DNA of 64,000 nucleotides from Thiotrichaceae bacterium (GCA_015486375.1 WFRR01000106.1:1-64000); one strand, 5' to 3'. Shown: positions 1 through 8,501, numbered from the stretch's first letter. Program-made: numbers and translations. Notes: generated by a model from the sequence alone, not told the origin.

Positions 1-108
1 CTTGCAGTTGCCGTCGGCTAGTAGTTATAATCTTCGCTATCACAGCGAGAGGTAGGTTCTCCTACAGAGGACTTTCACCTCATTAGTTCACGCCCATGCT
101 GGGCGTAC
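1..108 (-). mobile_element. Probable 5' end of a group II intron (domain I), cut by the window edge
   Basis: Read on the minus strand from about position 108 leftwards, the sequence starts GTACGCCCAGCATGGGCG and continues with GAGGTGAAAGTCCTC and later AGCCGACGGCAAC. These resemble the opening stem, the 'GGTGAAAGTCC' segment and a later domain I segment of bacterial group II introns. Three short hairpins lie in a row: 34-48, 52-65 and 90-106. The intron would run off the left edge, so no reverse transcriptase can be seen. The match is from memory of the family, and the first bases (GTACG rather than the usual GTGYG) are atypical. It could also be another structured repeat. Confidence 0.45.
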
Positions 109-127
109 CAAGGCAAATCACGTTGAC

Positions 128-193
128 CTCAAACTCAGCCCTGTTTTTATGCTACGCTATCGCTTATAGCATAAAAACAGGGCTGAGTTTGAG
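128..193. repeat. 27-bp perfect inverted repeat (large hairpin)
   Basis: Positions 128-154 are exactly complementary to 167-193, with a 12-nt loop (155-166). No gene covers it. It lies 20 bp from the presumed intron 5' end and 20 bp from the end of the deleted insertion sequence. Some group II introns insert next to terminator-like stems, so this may be a target hairpin, a terminator of a lost gene, or a small palindromic repeat. Confidence 0.9.
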
Positions 194-213
194 CCAAGTG
201 TTTGCGGCGTTCT

Positions 214-656
214 GACTGTAGAAAAACCCTATTTTCGGTCAAAATGCAATAAAATCACCCCCCTGATCTTTTCAGCAGCAAATTGATAAATGGCAAAATA
301 TATTCCCTATGATGATGACGAAACACGGTTAATCACCATCAATTTTAAAGCACAACTGCAACGTGGCAGTTTTGAATATGCCTTGAATAATTTGCTTGAA
401 AATCAATTAGATTTAATCGATTTTAATTCACTTTACAAAAATGATCAGGACAGTCCTCCTGCCTATAACCCCGCTATCCTATTGAAAGTAATCTTATTTG
501 CTTATTCCAGAGGCATTACCTCAAGCCGCGAAAAAAATAAATGAAAATAATCCCGTTATTGATGAAAAAAATGATTGGAATTGTCACAAAAAAAAGATTT
601 TTTGAAAATGACTGTTTTTATTGAGAAATAGGGTATGTTTAGGTTTTTCTACAGTC
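214..656 (+). mobile_element. Internally deleted insertion sequence with matching terminal inverted repeats
   Basis: The left end GACTGTAGAAAAACC (214-228) is an exact inverted copy of positions 642-656. Between these ends is only a broken transposase N-terminus (290-544) and a short stretch that could be the tail of the original gene. At about 440 bp it is far too short for a complete element of this kind, so it is best read as a non-autonomous deletion derivative. No clear target-site duplication is visible at the two flanks. It could still be moved if a full-length relative exists elsewhere in the genome. Confidence 0.8.
290..544 (+). pseudogene. Transposase N-terminal fragment (IS1182/IS5-like, DUF772 type)
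   Basis: The 84 residues carry the start of a DUF772-type transposase: an opening MAKYIPYDDD and the stretch AYNPAILLKVILFAYSRGIT, typical of the first helix bundle of IS1182-like transposases. The protein then stops after SSREKNK, whereas full-length relatives continue for several hundred residues with the DDE catalytic core. The reading frame breaks at about 535-545. A different frame downstream remains open for about 20 codons, as expected from an internal deletion that joined the two ends of the gene. No catalytic residues remain, so it is not a functional transposase. Confidence 0.8.
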
Positions 657-698
657 TCGTTATATTTGCATCAGAATTTCTTTCAATTTTAATTCATA

Positions 699-736
699 CT
701 CAAATTTTGAGCTTGTTTAAAATCTCAATTTGAGAT
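699..736 (+). promoter_or_regulatory. Two palindromic operator-like sites before higBA
   Basis: CTCAAATTTTGAG (699-711) and ATCTCAATTTGAGAT (722-736) are both perfect palindromes sharing the half-site CTCAA/TTGAG. Their centres are 24 bp apart, just upstream of the toxin start. Toxin-antitoxin operons of this type are usually repressed by their helix-turn-helix antitoxin binding such repeats, so these are probable autoregulatory operators. Binding is inferred. Confidence 0.55.
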
Positions 737-748
737 AGTGTGATGTCT

Positions 749-1036
749 ATGCACATAATTACTCGAAAAAGATTACTAGAATTTGCAGAAGAGCATCAAA
801 ATTCACTGACACCATTGGACGCATGGTACAGAATTGTAAAAAATACAGAAATTGCAAACTTTTCAGAGTTAAGAGAAATATTTCCAAGTGCTGATAAGGT
901 CGATGACCTTACAGTATTTAACATTGGTGGGAATAAAATAAGACTCATTGCTGCTGTACATTACAACACGCAATGCTTGTATATTCGTCATGTTTTAACA
1001 CATAAAGAATATGACAAAGAAAAATGGAAGGTATGA
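749..1036 (+). CDS. higB: HigB-type mRNA interferase toxin
   Basis: The product is a small basic protein of the HigB (RelE-fold) toxin family, which cleaves translated mRNAs at the ribosome. Family features are the start MHIITRKRLLEFA, the DAWYRIVKN segment, and the C-terminal core IGGNKIRLIAAVHYNTQCLYIRHV followed by HKEYDKEKW. In-frame GTG (740) and ATG (743) codons lie upstream, but ATG 749 matches the usual family start. The stop overlaps an ATG by ATGA at 1033-1036, so toxin and antitoxin form one operon. Two palindromes just upstream probably bind the antitoxin. It lies beside mobile-element debris, which fits horizontal acquisition. Confidence 0.85.
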   Translation: MHIITRKRLLEFAEEHQNSLTPLDAWYRIVKNTEIANFSELREIFPSADKVDDLTVFNIGGNKIRLIAAVHYNTQCLYIRHVLTHKEYDKEKWKV

Positions 1037-1038
1037 AT

Positions 1039-1440
1039 ATGAATACACAATTAATTAATATATCCAAGGTATGGCCAAATATTAAAGGTATTTTCTCTGT
1101 TCCTCATTCAGAAAAAGAATATAAAAACTTAGTTCAATACTTAGATGTTTTGATTGATGAAGTTGGTAATGATGAAAACCATGAGCTTGCATCAGTTATG
1201 GAAACAATGGGTAGACTTATTGAAAATTACGAAGATCAAAATTATGAAATAAATAAAGGCTCAGTAATTGACACCCTAAAATATCTAATGAAAGAACATG
1301 GTTTAAAGCAGTCAGACATGAAAGAGATAGGAAGCCAAGGTGTTGTATCTGAAATACTTTCAGGGAAAAGGTCTCTAAATATTGATCAAATTAAAAAGAT
1401 AAGTGAAAAATTTCATGTATCACCTGCTGTGTTCATTTGA
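1039..1440 (+). CDS. higA: HigA-type antitoxin with C-terminal XRE helix-turn-helix
   Basis: The protein (about 133 residues) has an acidic N-terminal half (EYKNLVQYLDVLIDEVGNDENH, a run found in this antitoxin group) and a C-terminal XRE-type helix-turn-helix (LMKEHGLKQSDMKEIG, then VVSEILSGKRSLNIDQIKK). It should neutralise the upstream HigB and repress the operon. In-frame ATGs are at 1024, 1033 and 1039. GGAAGG at 1026-1031 is well spaced for 1039, while 1033 overlaps the toxin stop. Only 26 bp separate its stop from smc and no terminator is visible, so transcription may run on into smc. Confidence 0.85.
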   Translation: MNTQLINISKVWPNIKGIFSVPHSEKEYKNLVQYLDVLIDEVGNDENHELASVMETMGRLIENYEDQNYEINKGSVIDTLKYLMKEHGLKQSDMKEIGSQGVVSEILSGKRSLNIDQIKKISEKFHVSPAVFI

Positions 1441-1466
1441 ATTTTCCGCAGGAAGGAAACGGCTAG

Positions 1467-4400
1467 ATGCGGCTCAGTCAGATTAAATTAGCAGGCTTTA
1501 AAAGTTTTGTTGATCCCAGCACAATCCAGTTTCGCAGTAATTTAACCGCTATTTTAGGTCCGAATGGGTGTGGAAAATCCAATACGATTGATGCAGTGCG
1601 TTGGGTCATGGGTGAAAGCTCTGCTAAGCATTTGCGGGGTCAATCAATGGATGATGTGATTTTCAATGGTTCGAGTGCTCGTAAAGCGATTGGTCAAGCA
1701 TCAGTTGAGTTAATCTTTGATAATACAGATAAATCACTGGGGGGAAGTTATGCCGCCTTTGATGAGTTATCTATTAAACGTCGGGTGCGTCGTGATGGTC
1801 AATCACAGTATTTTCTTAATAATACCCGCTGTCGAAGACGCGATATTACTGATATTTTTCTCGGTACGGGTCTAGGTCCACGCAGTTATGCCATTATTGA
1901 ACAGGGCATGATTTCGCGTTTAATTGAATCAAAGCCTGCTGAATTACGGATTTTTCTAGAGGAAGCAGCGGGGATTTCTAAGTATAAACAACGCCGCCGC
2001 GAGGCAGAAACCCGTATTCGTCATACGCGTGAAAGTTTACAACGATTAGCGGATGTTCAAGATGAGATTGACAAGCAATTAGCCCGTCTAAAACGGCAAT
2101 CCAATGCAGCGATTAAATTTAAAAGTTATAAAACAGAAGAACGACAATTACAGGCCGAATTGCTGCTATTACGTTTGCAACAGCAAGAGGCTAAGCTGTA
2201 TAAGCATCAGCGTGAATTAGATCAAAATGCCACTCAACATCAAGCCTTATTAAGTCAATTGCGGCGTACCGAACGGGAACTTGAACAGCAGCGGCTTGAG
2301 CATGAAAATGCGAATGAAGCATTCAATCAAATTCAAGCTAATTATTATCGAATTACGGCTGAAATTTCTCGTCTTGAGCAAACCATTCAGCACCAACGAG
2401 AGTTATATACACGACAAGCCAATGAGCAAGCCCAGCTACAATCTGAATTAGCCGCTGTTTTAGAACAAATTGAAGCAGATAGACAGGATTTATCAGAATT
2501 AAGCGATAGTTACAATGAAATTGAACCCTTATTAGAACAGCAGCAAACCGAGTTGGAGATTGCCCAAGAAACTCGCTTGGAAGCAGAGTATGAACAAACC
2601 GAATGGCAGGAGCAATGGGCGAGTTTACAGGCTCAGTTAGCCGAACCGACTCAACAGTCGCAGATTGAAAATAATCGTTTGCTACAAATTGAGCAAATGA
2701 TACAGCAATATCAACAGCATTTAGCCCGACTTAAAGATGAAATGAGTGCATATCATTTAGAGGATTTACAGGCGAATTTAGCGCAGCTTGAACAACGAAA
2801 AAATGATTTATTTCAGCAAAAGCAAGCGATTCAAACGCAACAAAAACAGCATCAAATTGATTTACAGACGAGCTTATCCACCCAAAAGCAACTTAAACAA
2901 GCAATCAATCAATACACCGCAGAGGGGCATCGTTTTAAAGGTCGTTTGGTATCTTTACAGGTGTTGCAACAGGCAGGTTTAAATAAGGGTTCTGGTAAAA
3001 CACATAAGCAATTGAATAATTGGCTACATAAAAATAATTTAGATAAGAAAGTACGTTTAGCTGAATGTATTAAAGTTGATATAGGTTGGGAGCATGCCTT
3101 AGAAACCGTTCTAGGCGAGCAATTGGAGGCTTTATATATTGATGATATTCCACTACAGCGTTTGCAAATACCACTGCAAGAGTTAGCTAAAAATAATCTG
3201 CGATTAATTTCCTCACAGTCAGCCAACTCATACAGTCACGCTGAAACGATTGGGCAGTTAGATAATACAACCGTAACACTGGCAAGCAAGGTACAACACC
3301 CTGAAGCGATTAGAGCCAATGTATCCCATATTTATTGTGCTGAGGATTTAAGCCAAGCTTTTGCTAAACAGGCACTGCTACAAGTAGGGCAATCCATTAT
3401 TACTAAAGAGGGGATTGAATTAGGGCTTAATTACCTTCGTATTCGAGCGGATCAAGTCGAGCATCAAGGTTTATTATTACGCCAACAAGAAATAGAGTCA
3501 TTACAAATCACGCTGCAGCAATTAAGAGATAATTTACAAAACGATCAGAATAGCTTAAACGATAATCAAGTGTTTCTAAAGCAACTTAATCAACAGGCGA
3601 ATCAATATCAAAATCAGTTTAATCAATGCCATCAAAATTACAGCCAAGTCGCCGCTGAGTTTTCTTCCTTGCAGAGTCAGCTAAATAATTCTCAGCAACG
3701 AATTCAGTTGATTGATAAAGAAAAACAGGCGTTACAGCAGAGTATTCAAGCGGAGCAATTACAGCATCAACAGGCGCAACAACGCCATGATCAAGCCCTT
3801 GAGCAGATAGAGCAATTATCACAGCAAAAGGAGGAACTAGTCCCACAGGGTGAAATCTTAACGGAAAGTCTCGCTCATGCAGATGATCAGTTGGAATGGT
3901 TAATGGATGCACTGCAAGAAAGTCGTTCTCAGCTTGAATCATTAGGCATGAAAAAGCAATTTTCTGAACAGCAGTTACAACGCTTGCAAGATAATTTGCA
4001 GCAACTGCAACAACGCCAAACCCGTTTATTAGAACAGGCGAAACAGGAACAACAACCCGAAGAAGATTTAGAAGCACGTTTACAAACAGAATTAGCTCGA
4101 CAGCTAAGTAGCGAAAAAAAGTTAATGGCGGCTCGTTCCCAACGAGAAAGCAGTGATCAACAGATTAAAGCACAGGAGAAGCAGCGTTTAGACTGGGAAC
4201 AGCAGATTAGTACACAGCGGGATACGCTGGAAGAACTGAAATTACAATGGCAAGAAAGCCAATTACAAGAAAAAAGTTTGCTAGAGCAACTGGCTGAAAC
4301 AGAACTATTGCGGGATGTACTCGAAGACCACTTAAATAAATACGCTACTATAGAGCAACACCAGCAACAAATTAGTCAGGTTCAAGTACGTATTAAACGC

Positions 4401-5015
4401 TTAGGTGCGATTAACTTGGCTGCGATTGAGGAATATAATGAAGCAAAGCAACGTCAAATCTATTTTGCGACTCAACGTGCCGATTTAGAGACAGCTTTAG
4501 AGACACTAGAGACCGCAATGGCTAAAATTGATCGAGAAACCCGCAGCCGTTTTAAAGATACCTTTGAACAGGTCAGTCAGCGTATGAATGTTATGTTTCC
4601 TAAACTCTTTGGAGGGGGAGAGGCGTATTTAAGTATGACCGATAATAATTTACTGGAGACAGGGGTTGTCATTATGGCAAGACCGCCGGGGAAAAAATTA
4701 TCTAATATTCATTTACTCTCAGGCGGTGAAAAAGCTTTAACCGCTGTTGCAATGGTGTTTGCCATTTTTGAGCTAAACCCTGCCCCTTTCTGTATGTTAG
4801 ATGAAGTTGATGCCCCTTTAGATGAAGCAAATGTAGGACGTTTCGCCAATTTAGTCAGAGAAATGTCAGCACAAGTACAATTTATTTTTATAACCCACAA
4901 TAAGTCCACAATGGAACTTGCCGAAAATCTTGTGGGTGTTACCATGCGGGAAGCTGGAGTATCTCGCTTAGTCTCTGTGGATCTTGAGGAAGCGGTACGA
5001 ATTGGCTCTGACTAA
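1467..5015 (+). CDS. smc: Chromosome partition protein SMC
   Basis: Full-length SMC ATPase of 1182 residues, which with ScpA/ScpB compacts and helps segregate the chromosome. The N-terminal head has Walker A GPNGCGKS at residues 31-38. Two long glutamine-rich coiled coils flank a hinge at roughly 510-660. The C-terminal head has the signature LSGGEK (1084-1089) and Walker B around D1112-E1113 (FCMLDEVDAPLDE). GGAAGG precedes the ATG at good distance. A separate smc instead of mukBEF sets this organism apart from enterics. The higBA cassette directly upstream occupies the place where the gene's own promoter would be expected. A parB gene lies at the other end of the window. Confidence 0.98.
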   Translation: MRLSQIKLAGFKSFVDPSTIQFRSNLTAILGPNGCGKSNTIDAVRWVMGESSAKHLRGQSMDDVIFNGSSARKAIGQASVELIFDNTDKSLGGSYAAFDELSIKRRVRRDGQSQYFLNNTRCRRRDITDIFLGTGLGPRSYAIIEQGMISRLIESKPAELRIFLEEAAGISKYKQRRREAETRIRHTRESLQRLADVQDEIDKQLARLKRQSNAAIKFKSYKTEERQLQAELLLLRLQQQEAKLYKHQRELDQNATQHQALLSQLRRTERELEQQRLEHENANEAFNQIQANYYRITAEISRLEQTIQHQRELYTRQANEQAQLQSELAAVLEQIEADRQDLSELSDSYNEIEPLLEQQQTELEIAQETRLEAEYEQTEWQEQWASLQAQLAEPTQQSQIENNRLLQIEQMIQQYQQHLARLKDEMSAYHLEDLQANLAQLEQRKNDLFQQKQAIQTQQKQHQIDLQTSLSTQKQLKQAINQYTAEGHRFKGRLVSLQVLQQAGLNKGSGKTHKQLNNWLHKNNLDKKVRLAECIKVDIGWEHALETVLGEQLEALYIDDIPLQRLQIPLQELAKNNLRLISSQSANSYSHAETIGQLDNTTVTLASKVQHPEAIRANVSHIYCAEDLSQAFAKQALLQVGQSIITKEGIELGLNYLRIRADQVEHQGLLLRQQEIESLQITLQQLRDNLQNDQNSLNDNQVFLKQLNQQANQYQNQFNQCHQNYSQVAAEFSSLQSQLNNSQQRIQLIDKEKQALQQSIQAEQLQHQQAQQRHDQALEQIEQLSQQKEELVPQGEILTESLAHADDQLEWLMDALQESRSQLESLGMKKQFSEQQLQRLQDNLQQLQQRQTRLLEQAKQEQQPEEDLEARLQTELARQLSSEKKLMAARSQRESSDQQIKAQEKQRLDWEQQISTQRDTLEELKLQWQESQLQEKSLLEQLAETELLRDVLEDHLNKYATIEQHQQQISQVQVRIKRLGAINLAAIEEYNEAKQRQIYFATQRADLETALETLETAMAKIDRETRSRFKDTFEQVSQRMNVMFPKLFGGGEAYLSMTDNNLLETGVVIMARPPGKKLSNIHLLSGGEKALTAVAMVFAIFELNPAPFCMLDEVDAPLDEANVGRFANLVREMSAQVQFIFITHNKSTMELAENLVGVTMREAGVSRLVSVDLEEAVRIGSD

Positions 5016-5047
5016 ATATTCAATTAAAAAAATAGGAAATTAACCAC

Positions 5048-5689
5048 ATGGAACCCGTCAGTATCATTATTATGCTCTTGGGTATGGCTGTCTTAGTCGC
5101 ACTTTTCTTTATGAGTCGTTCTTCTCGGAAAATTCTTCCTAAGGAACAAGATATGCACATTCACGCCATTCGTGACGAAGAGGGGCGTTTAGCCTCATCA
5201 GTAAAAGACGATATTCCTCCTGACAGTGGAGCAATGTCAAAAGAGGAAGTGCAAGAAGTTAAACAAGCCATTACCCCTAAAGCGGTCAAAGAAACCCAAC
5301 TCGTACTATTTATTGCTTCTCTCGATGAAGACATCGGTATCAATGGTAATAAATTACTCAATGTTATGGCAAGGATTGGTTTGAAGTATGGTGAGATGGA
5401 TTTGTTTCATCGTGTAGCCCTAACCGATAAGGGCGAAGTCAGTATTTATACCATTGCTAATGGTGTTGCACCGTGGACATTAAAACCTGATGATATTCGA
5501 GGGACGAATATTCCTGGTATTTCGTTGATTCTCAATTTGCCTAGTTTAATTGATGATGTTCAAACCATTGAAGATTTCATCACTGTAGCAACCAGATTGG
5601 CAAAAGATATCAATGCTGTGTTAAAGAATCAGCAACAACAACCATTTAGTGAAGCTGATAAGCAAGCTATGTTGGATCTTGTTCAGTAA
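5048..5689 (+). CDS. zipA: Cell division protein ZipA
   Basis: ZipA tethers FtsZ to the inner membrane early in division. The 213-residue protein begins with a single membrane helix (about residues 4-21, SIIIMLLGMAVLVALFF) and a basic patch (RSSRK). A short acidic linker follows, then a C-terminal FtsZ-binding domain from about residue 80 (ETQLVLFIASLDED, GEMDLFHRV, GISLILNLPSLIDDVQTIEDF). It is shorter than E. coli ZipA, mainly because the linker lacks the long Pro/Gln-rich region. It follows smc by 32 bp, the order known from Pseudomonas, where ligA comes next; here ligA is absent. Confidence 0.9.
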   Translation: MEPVSIIIMLLGMAVLVALFFMSRSSRKILPKEQDMHIHAIRDEEGRLASSVKDDIPPDSGAMSKEEVQEVKQAITPKAVKETQLVLFIASLDEDIGINGNKLLNVMARIGLKYGEMDLFHRVALTDKGEVSIYTIANGVAPWTLKPDDIRGTNIPGISLILNLPSLIDDVQTIEDFITVATRLAKDINAVLKNQQQQPFSEADKQAMLDLVQ

Positions 5690-5735
5690 TTTTTATTGTT
5701 TCTCTTTGAGTTAGACGCTTGAGTTAAAATCGCTT

Positions 5736-6335
5736 ATGTCCATTATCTCCCTTGCCATCAAAACTATTCCTGATATTGAAACAGGTCGCCGTTTGCATCA
5801 GATTAAGAATTTATCCGATGCGGGGGTGGCAAAAGCCATGTTTCATTTGCAACAGCAATGTTCAGGCTCAGAAAATTTACCCTTGTATTTGCAACGTATT
5901 GTGAGTATTGCTCTTTTAGTCGAAACCAAGGGTAAAACAGTCTTACATCAATTAAGCCTAGATAGCCGTGGCAATGCGGATGAAAAGCATATTTTACAAG
6001 GTTATATTCAATCGATTGCTGAAGCGAATAATCCAAAACTATTGTCATGGCAAGGCTTGAGCTATGAGTTGCCTGTGCTGCGTTACCGTGCTTTAAAACA
6101 CGGTTTAAGTCTGCCAAACTCAGAAGCTCATCAGGATTTAAGTCAGTTATTTGCAGATCAATCCAATACTGTTGCGAGTCTTTCTAACCTCGCCTGTCTA
6201 TTGAATTTAGATGTCTTAAGTTCGTTCGATATGCCGCAAACATGGCAAGCTTATTTAGCAGGTGAGCAAGATCGTATTGATCAAGCCGCTCAAGCTGAAG
6301 TCAAAGTCTTACATGAAATTTATCAGCGTATTTAG
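5736..6335 (+). CDS. PolB-type 3'-5' exonuclease-like protein, catalytic residues lost
   Basis: Sequence pattern and length match the predicted 3'-5' exonuclease family related to the DNA polymerase B proofreading domain (PF10108). The landmarks are altered. Exo I, normally FDIETIPD, is LAIKTIPD (A7 and K9 replace D and E). Exo II, normally WNGxxFDLPVL, is WQGLSYELPVL (E111 replaces D). The final exo III, normally near DVLNTY, reads KVLHEIY (K190 replaces D). The protein ends soon after, at 199 residues. The frame is intact, so the gene appears retained but probably not an active nuclease. It may bind nucleic acid or act as a scaffold. It follows zipA by 46 bp, probably in the same transcript. 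Confidence 0.75.
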   Translation: MSIISLAIKTIPDIETGRRLHQIKNLSDAGVAKAMFHLQQQCSGSENLPLYLQRIVSIALLVETKGKTVLHQLSLDSRGNADEKHILQGYIQSIAEANNPKLLSWQGLSYELPVLRYRALKHGLSLPNSEAHQDLSQLFADQSNTVASLSNLACLLNLDVLSSFDMPQTWQAYLAGEQDRIDQAAQAEVKVLHEIYQRI

Positions 6336-6393
6336 TTGTATTGCTTATTTAGCGGGGTGTTTAACCGCGCTAAATTATGTATCGCTTAAGAGT

Positions 6394-6975
6394 TTAGAGG
6401 AATTTCAGATAAGCAACGGCAATTACTAAAATAGCAACCACTGCCCAACCTAATCGTTCAATATATTGTAAAACGAATGGTTCTATTTTTTCACCAAAAT
6501 AGGCGACTAAACCTGCGACTAAGAAAAAACGCATTCCGCGTCCAATCAAAGATGCCAACACAAACGGCCAAAACAGCATTGATAATGCCCCTGCCGTCAC
6601 AGTAAAAATCTTATAGGGTATGGGTGAAAATCCTGCCACAAAAACGACCCAAACGCCCCATTCTGCAAACCATTGTTTCGCTAATTCAAAATGCCCTTGA
6701 TAATTTAATTGGACAATATACGGCTGCACACTATCAAATAACCAATAACCCAGTGCGTAACCTAAAATTCCGCCTAATACAGAGCTAATTGTGGTGAGTA
6801 AAGCTAAATATCGCCAATTCAGTGGTTTACTTAATACCATTGGAATTAACATAATATCGGGCATAATCGGGAAAAAAGAGGATTCTGCAAAACTTAAACT
6901 GGCAAGATATTTAGGGGCTTGTTTATGTGCAGATAATTTTAAAATTTTATTATAAAGAGGTGCAAATAATTTCAT
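6394..6975 (-). CDS. yqaA: YqaA family membrane protein (DedA/SNARE-associated fold)
   Basis: A 193-residue inner-membrane protein with four to five hydrophobic segments. The DedA-like core includes SLSFAESSFFPIMPDIMLIPMV near the N-terminus and the motif AGFSPIPYKIFTVTAGA, which in this superfamily forms re-entrant loops with conserved Pro and Gly. Relatives are linked to lipid carrier or phospholipid movement across the membrane, but the substrate of the YqaA branch is not known. It lies 11 bp downstream of pcm on the same strand, as in many gammaproteobacteria where surE, pcm and yqaA-like genes cluster. Confidence 0.85.
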   Translation of the reverse strand: MKLFAPLYNKILKLSAHKQAPKYLASLSFAESSFFPIMPDIMLIPMVLSKPLNWRYLALLTTISSVLGGILGYALGYWLFDSVQPYIVQLNYQGHFELAKQWFAEWGVWVVFVAGFSPIPYKIFTVTAGALSMLFWPFVLASLIGRGMRFFLVAGLVAYFGEKIEPFVLQYIERLGWAVVAILVIAVAYLKFL

Positions 6976-6986
6976 ATTTTTTGTTG

Positions 6987-7703
6987 TTATCGTTGAGATT
7001 GACGGGTAAAGGGAACAAATTGCACGCTGTTATGCAAAGTGGTTTGGTAATCCGTTTTAGAGGTACGTTGAATAGCATGTAAGTATTGGGTACGACCTTG
7101 CTTTCCAATCGGAATAATTAAGATTCCACCTACTTTTAATTGTTGCAGTAGGCTATTAGGGACTTTTTCAGGTGCAGCAGTTGCCATAATAGCATCATAG
7201 GGTGCAGCGCTTTCCCAGCCCCAATTACCATTACTTTGGTGTAAATAAATATTTCGATAACCTAAAGCCAGCAGTAATTGTTTAGCACTGTGATGCAGTT
7301 GCGGAATAATTTCAACACTGTGTAATGTTTTAACTAATGCACCCAAAATGGCGGCTTGATAACCCGATCCTGTACCAATTTCTAAGACATTGTCTAATCG
7401 TCGCTTAGCATCGTGCTGTTGCAATAATAGCTCGGTCATCCGTGCCACAATATAAGGTTGAGAAATCGTTTGCCCATAACCAATCGGTAAAGATGAATCT
7501 TCATAAGCACGGCTCGCAAGCGCTTCATCGACAAATAGATGACGAGGAACATAGCGAAAAGCATGTAAAATATATGGGTGTTGAATCCCTTGTATTTGTA
7601 AGCGTTTAACCAGCCGATTACGGGTACGCTGTGAGGTCATACCACAGCCCTGTATATCAAGTGTTGCTGCTAAGCGATGTTGACTATGCGATATTTTTCT
7701 CAT
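6987..7703 (-). CDS. pcm: Protein-L-isoaspartate O-methyltransferase
   Basis: Pcm uses S-adenosylmethionine to methylate isoaspartate in aged proteins, starting their repair. The class I methyltransferase fold is clear: LPIGYGQTISQPYIVARMTELL is the family substrate-site signature and VLEIGTGSGYQAAIL is SAM motif I. PYDAIMATAAPEKVP follows, then a C-terminal VQFVPFTRQ. The frame opens at an ATG at 7703 that overlaps surE by 20 bp. An internal ATG at 7640 (MTSQRTRNRLV) aligns better with the start of the E. coli protein, so the first 21 residues are uncertain. The surE-pcm coupling is the standard arrangement. Confidence 0.95.
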   Translation of the reverse strand: MRKISHSQHRLAATLDIQGCGMTSQRTRNRLVKRLQIQGIQHPYILHAFRYVPRHLFVDEALASRAYEDSSLPIGYGQTISQPYIVARMTELLLQQHDAKRRLDNVLEIGTGSGYQAAILGALVKTLHSVEIIPQLHHSAKQLLLALGYRNIYLHQSNGNWGWESAAPYDAIMATAAPEKVPNSLLQQLKVGGILIIPIGKQGRTQYLHAIQRTSKTDYQTTLHNSVQFVPFTRQSQR

Positions 7704-8457
7704 GAACGATGGTATTTATCCAATCTGTAGTGCTTTCTAATGCCTGATAACGGGTCAAATCAATATGAATTGGGGTAACTGATACATAGCCGTGTTTAAT
7801 GGCGTAAAAATCAGTACCTTCATCTGCGTCTAGCTCCGCACCAGGAGGACCAACCCAATACATATCCTTGCCGTGTGGATCTTTTTGCTTATAGATAGGT
7901 TCAGGGCAATGTCTGCGTCCTAAACGGGTTACTTTTATGCCTTTAATTTGTTCCCACGGTAAATCAGGGACATTAACATTTAAAATCATATTGTCATTAT
8001 TAGGATAGTGATTAATCTGACCAAGCAATTGTTTTACAACCCGAGTGGCTGAGTCAAAATATTTGGGCTGAAATGAGGTACTTGAAACAGCAATCGCAGG
8101 ACAATCTAAAAAACGTCCCTCCATTGCTGCTGCGACTGTACCCGAATACAGTACATCATCACCTAAGTTAGCACCTGCATTAATACCTGAAATAACAATA
8201 TCAGGTTTTGAGGTTAATAAGGAGGTTAAACCTAAATGTACACTGTCAGTCGGTGTACCATTAACACTGTAAATACGCTCACCGTGATTAGTGAGTCTTA
8301 GAGGGGTTTTTAGTGTTAAAGAGTTACTTGCACCACTACAGTCTTGATGCGGTGCGATCAGAGTGACTCGATTGGAAGCCTCTTGCAATAGGCTAGTCCG
8401 TAATTGATTGATACCAGACGCTAGAAAACCATCATCGTTACTGAGTAAAATATCCAT
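7684..8457 (-). CDS. surE: 5'/3'-nucleotidase SurE
   Basis: SurE is a divalent-metal-dependent phosphatase acting on nucleoside 5'- and 3'-monophosphates, linked to stationary-phase survival. The 257-residue protein starts MDILLSNDDGFLASGI, with the metal-binding Asp pair of the family (NDDG). The later family blocks PDIVISGINAGANLGDDVLYSGTVAAAMEG and NVNVPDLPW are all present. TDFYAIKHGYVSVTPIHID near the end is the usual C-terminal signature. Its 3' end overlaps pcm by 20 bp. It is divergently transcribed from the smr gene, with a 44-bp gap. Confidence 0.96.
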   Translation of the reverse strand: MDILLSNDDGFLASGINQLRTSLLQEASNRVTLIAPHQDCSGASNSLTLKTPLRLTNHGERIYSVNGTPTDSVHLGLTSLLTSKPDIVISGINAGANLGDDVLYSGTVAAAMEGRFLDCPAIAVSSTSFQPKYFDSATRVVKQLLGQINHYPNNDNMILNVNVPDLPWEQIKGIKVTRLGRRHCPEPIYKQKDPHGKDMYWVGPPGAELDADEGTDFYAIKHGYVSVTPIHIDLTRYQALESTTDWINTIVHEKNIA

Positions 8458-8501
8458 AAGTTATCGTATTATTAGATTAAGGAATAAGAGGATCACTACT
8501 A

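Noticed and set aside
2909-4077. Long open frames on the minus strand inside smc
   Set aside because: They are antisense shadows of a clear, full-length SMC coding region; their translations show no family features.
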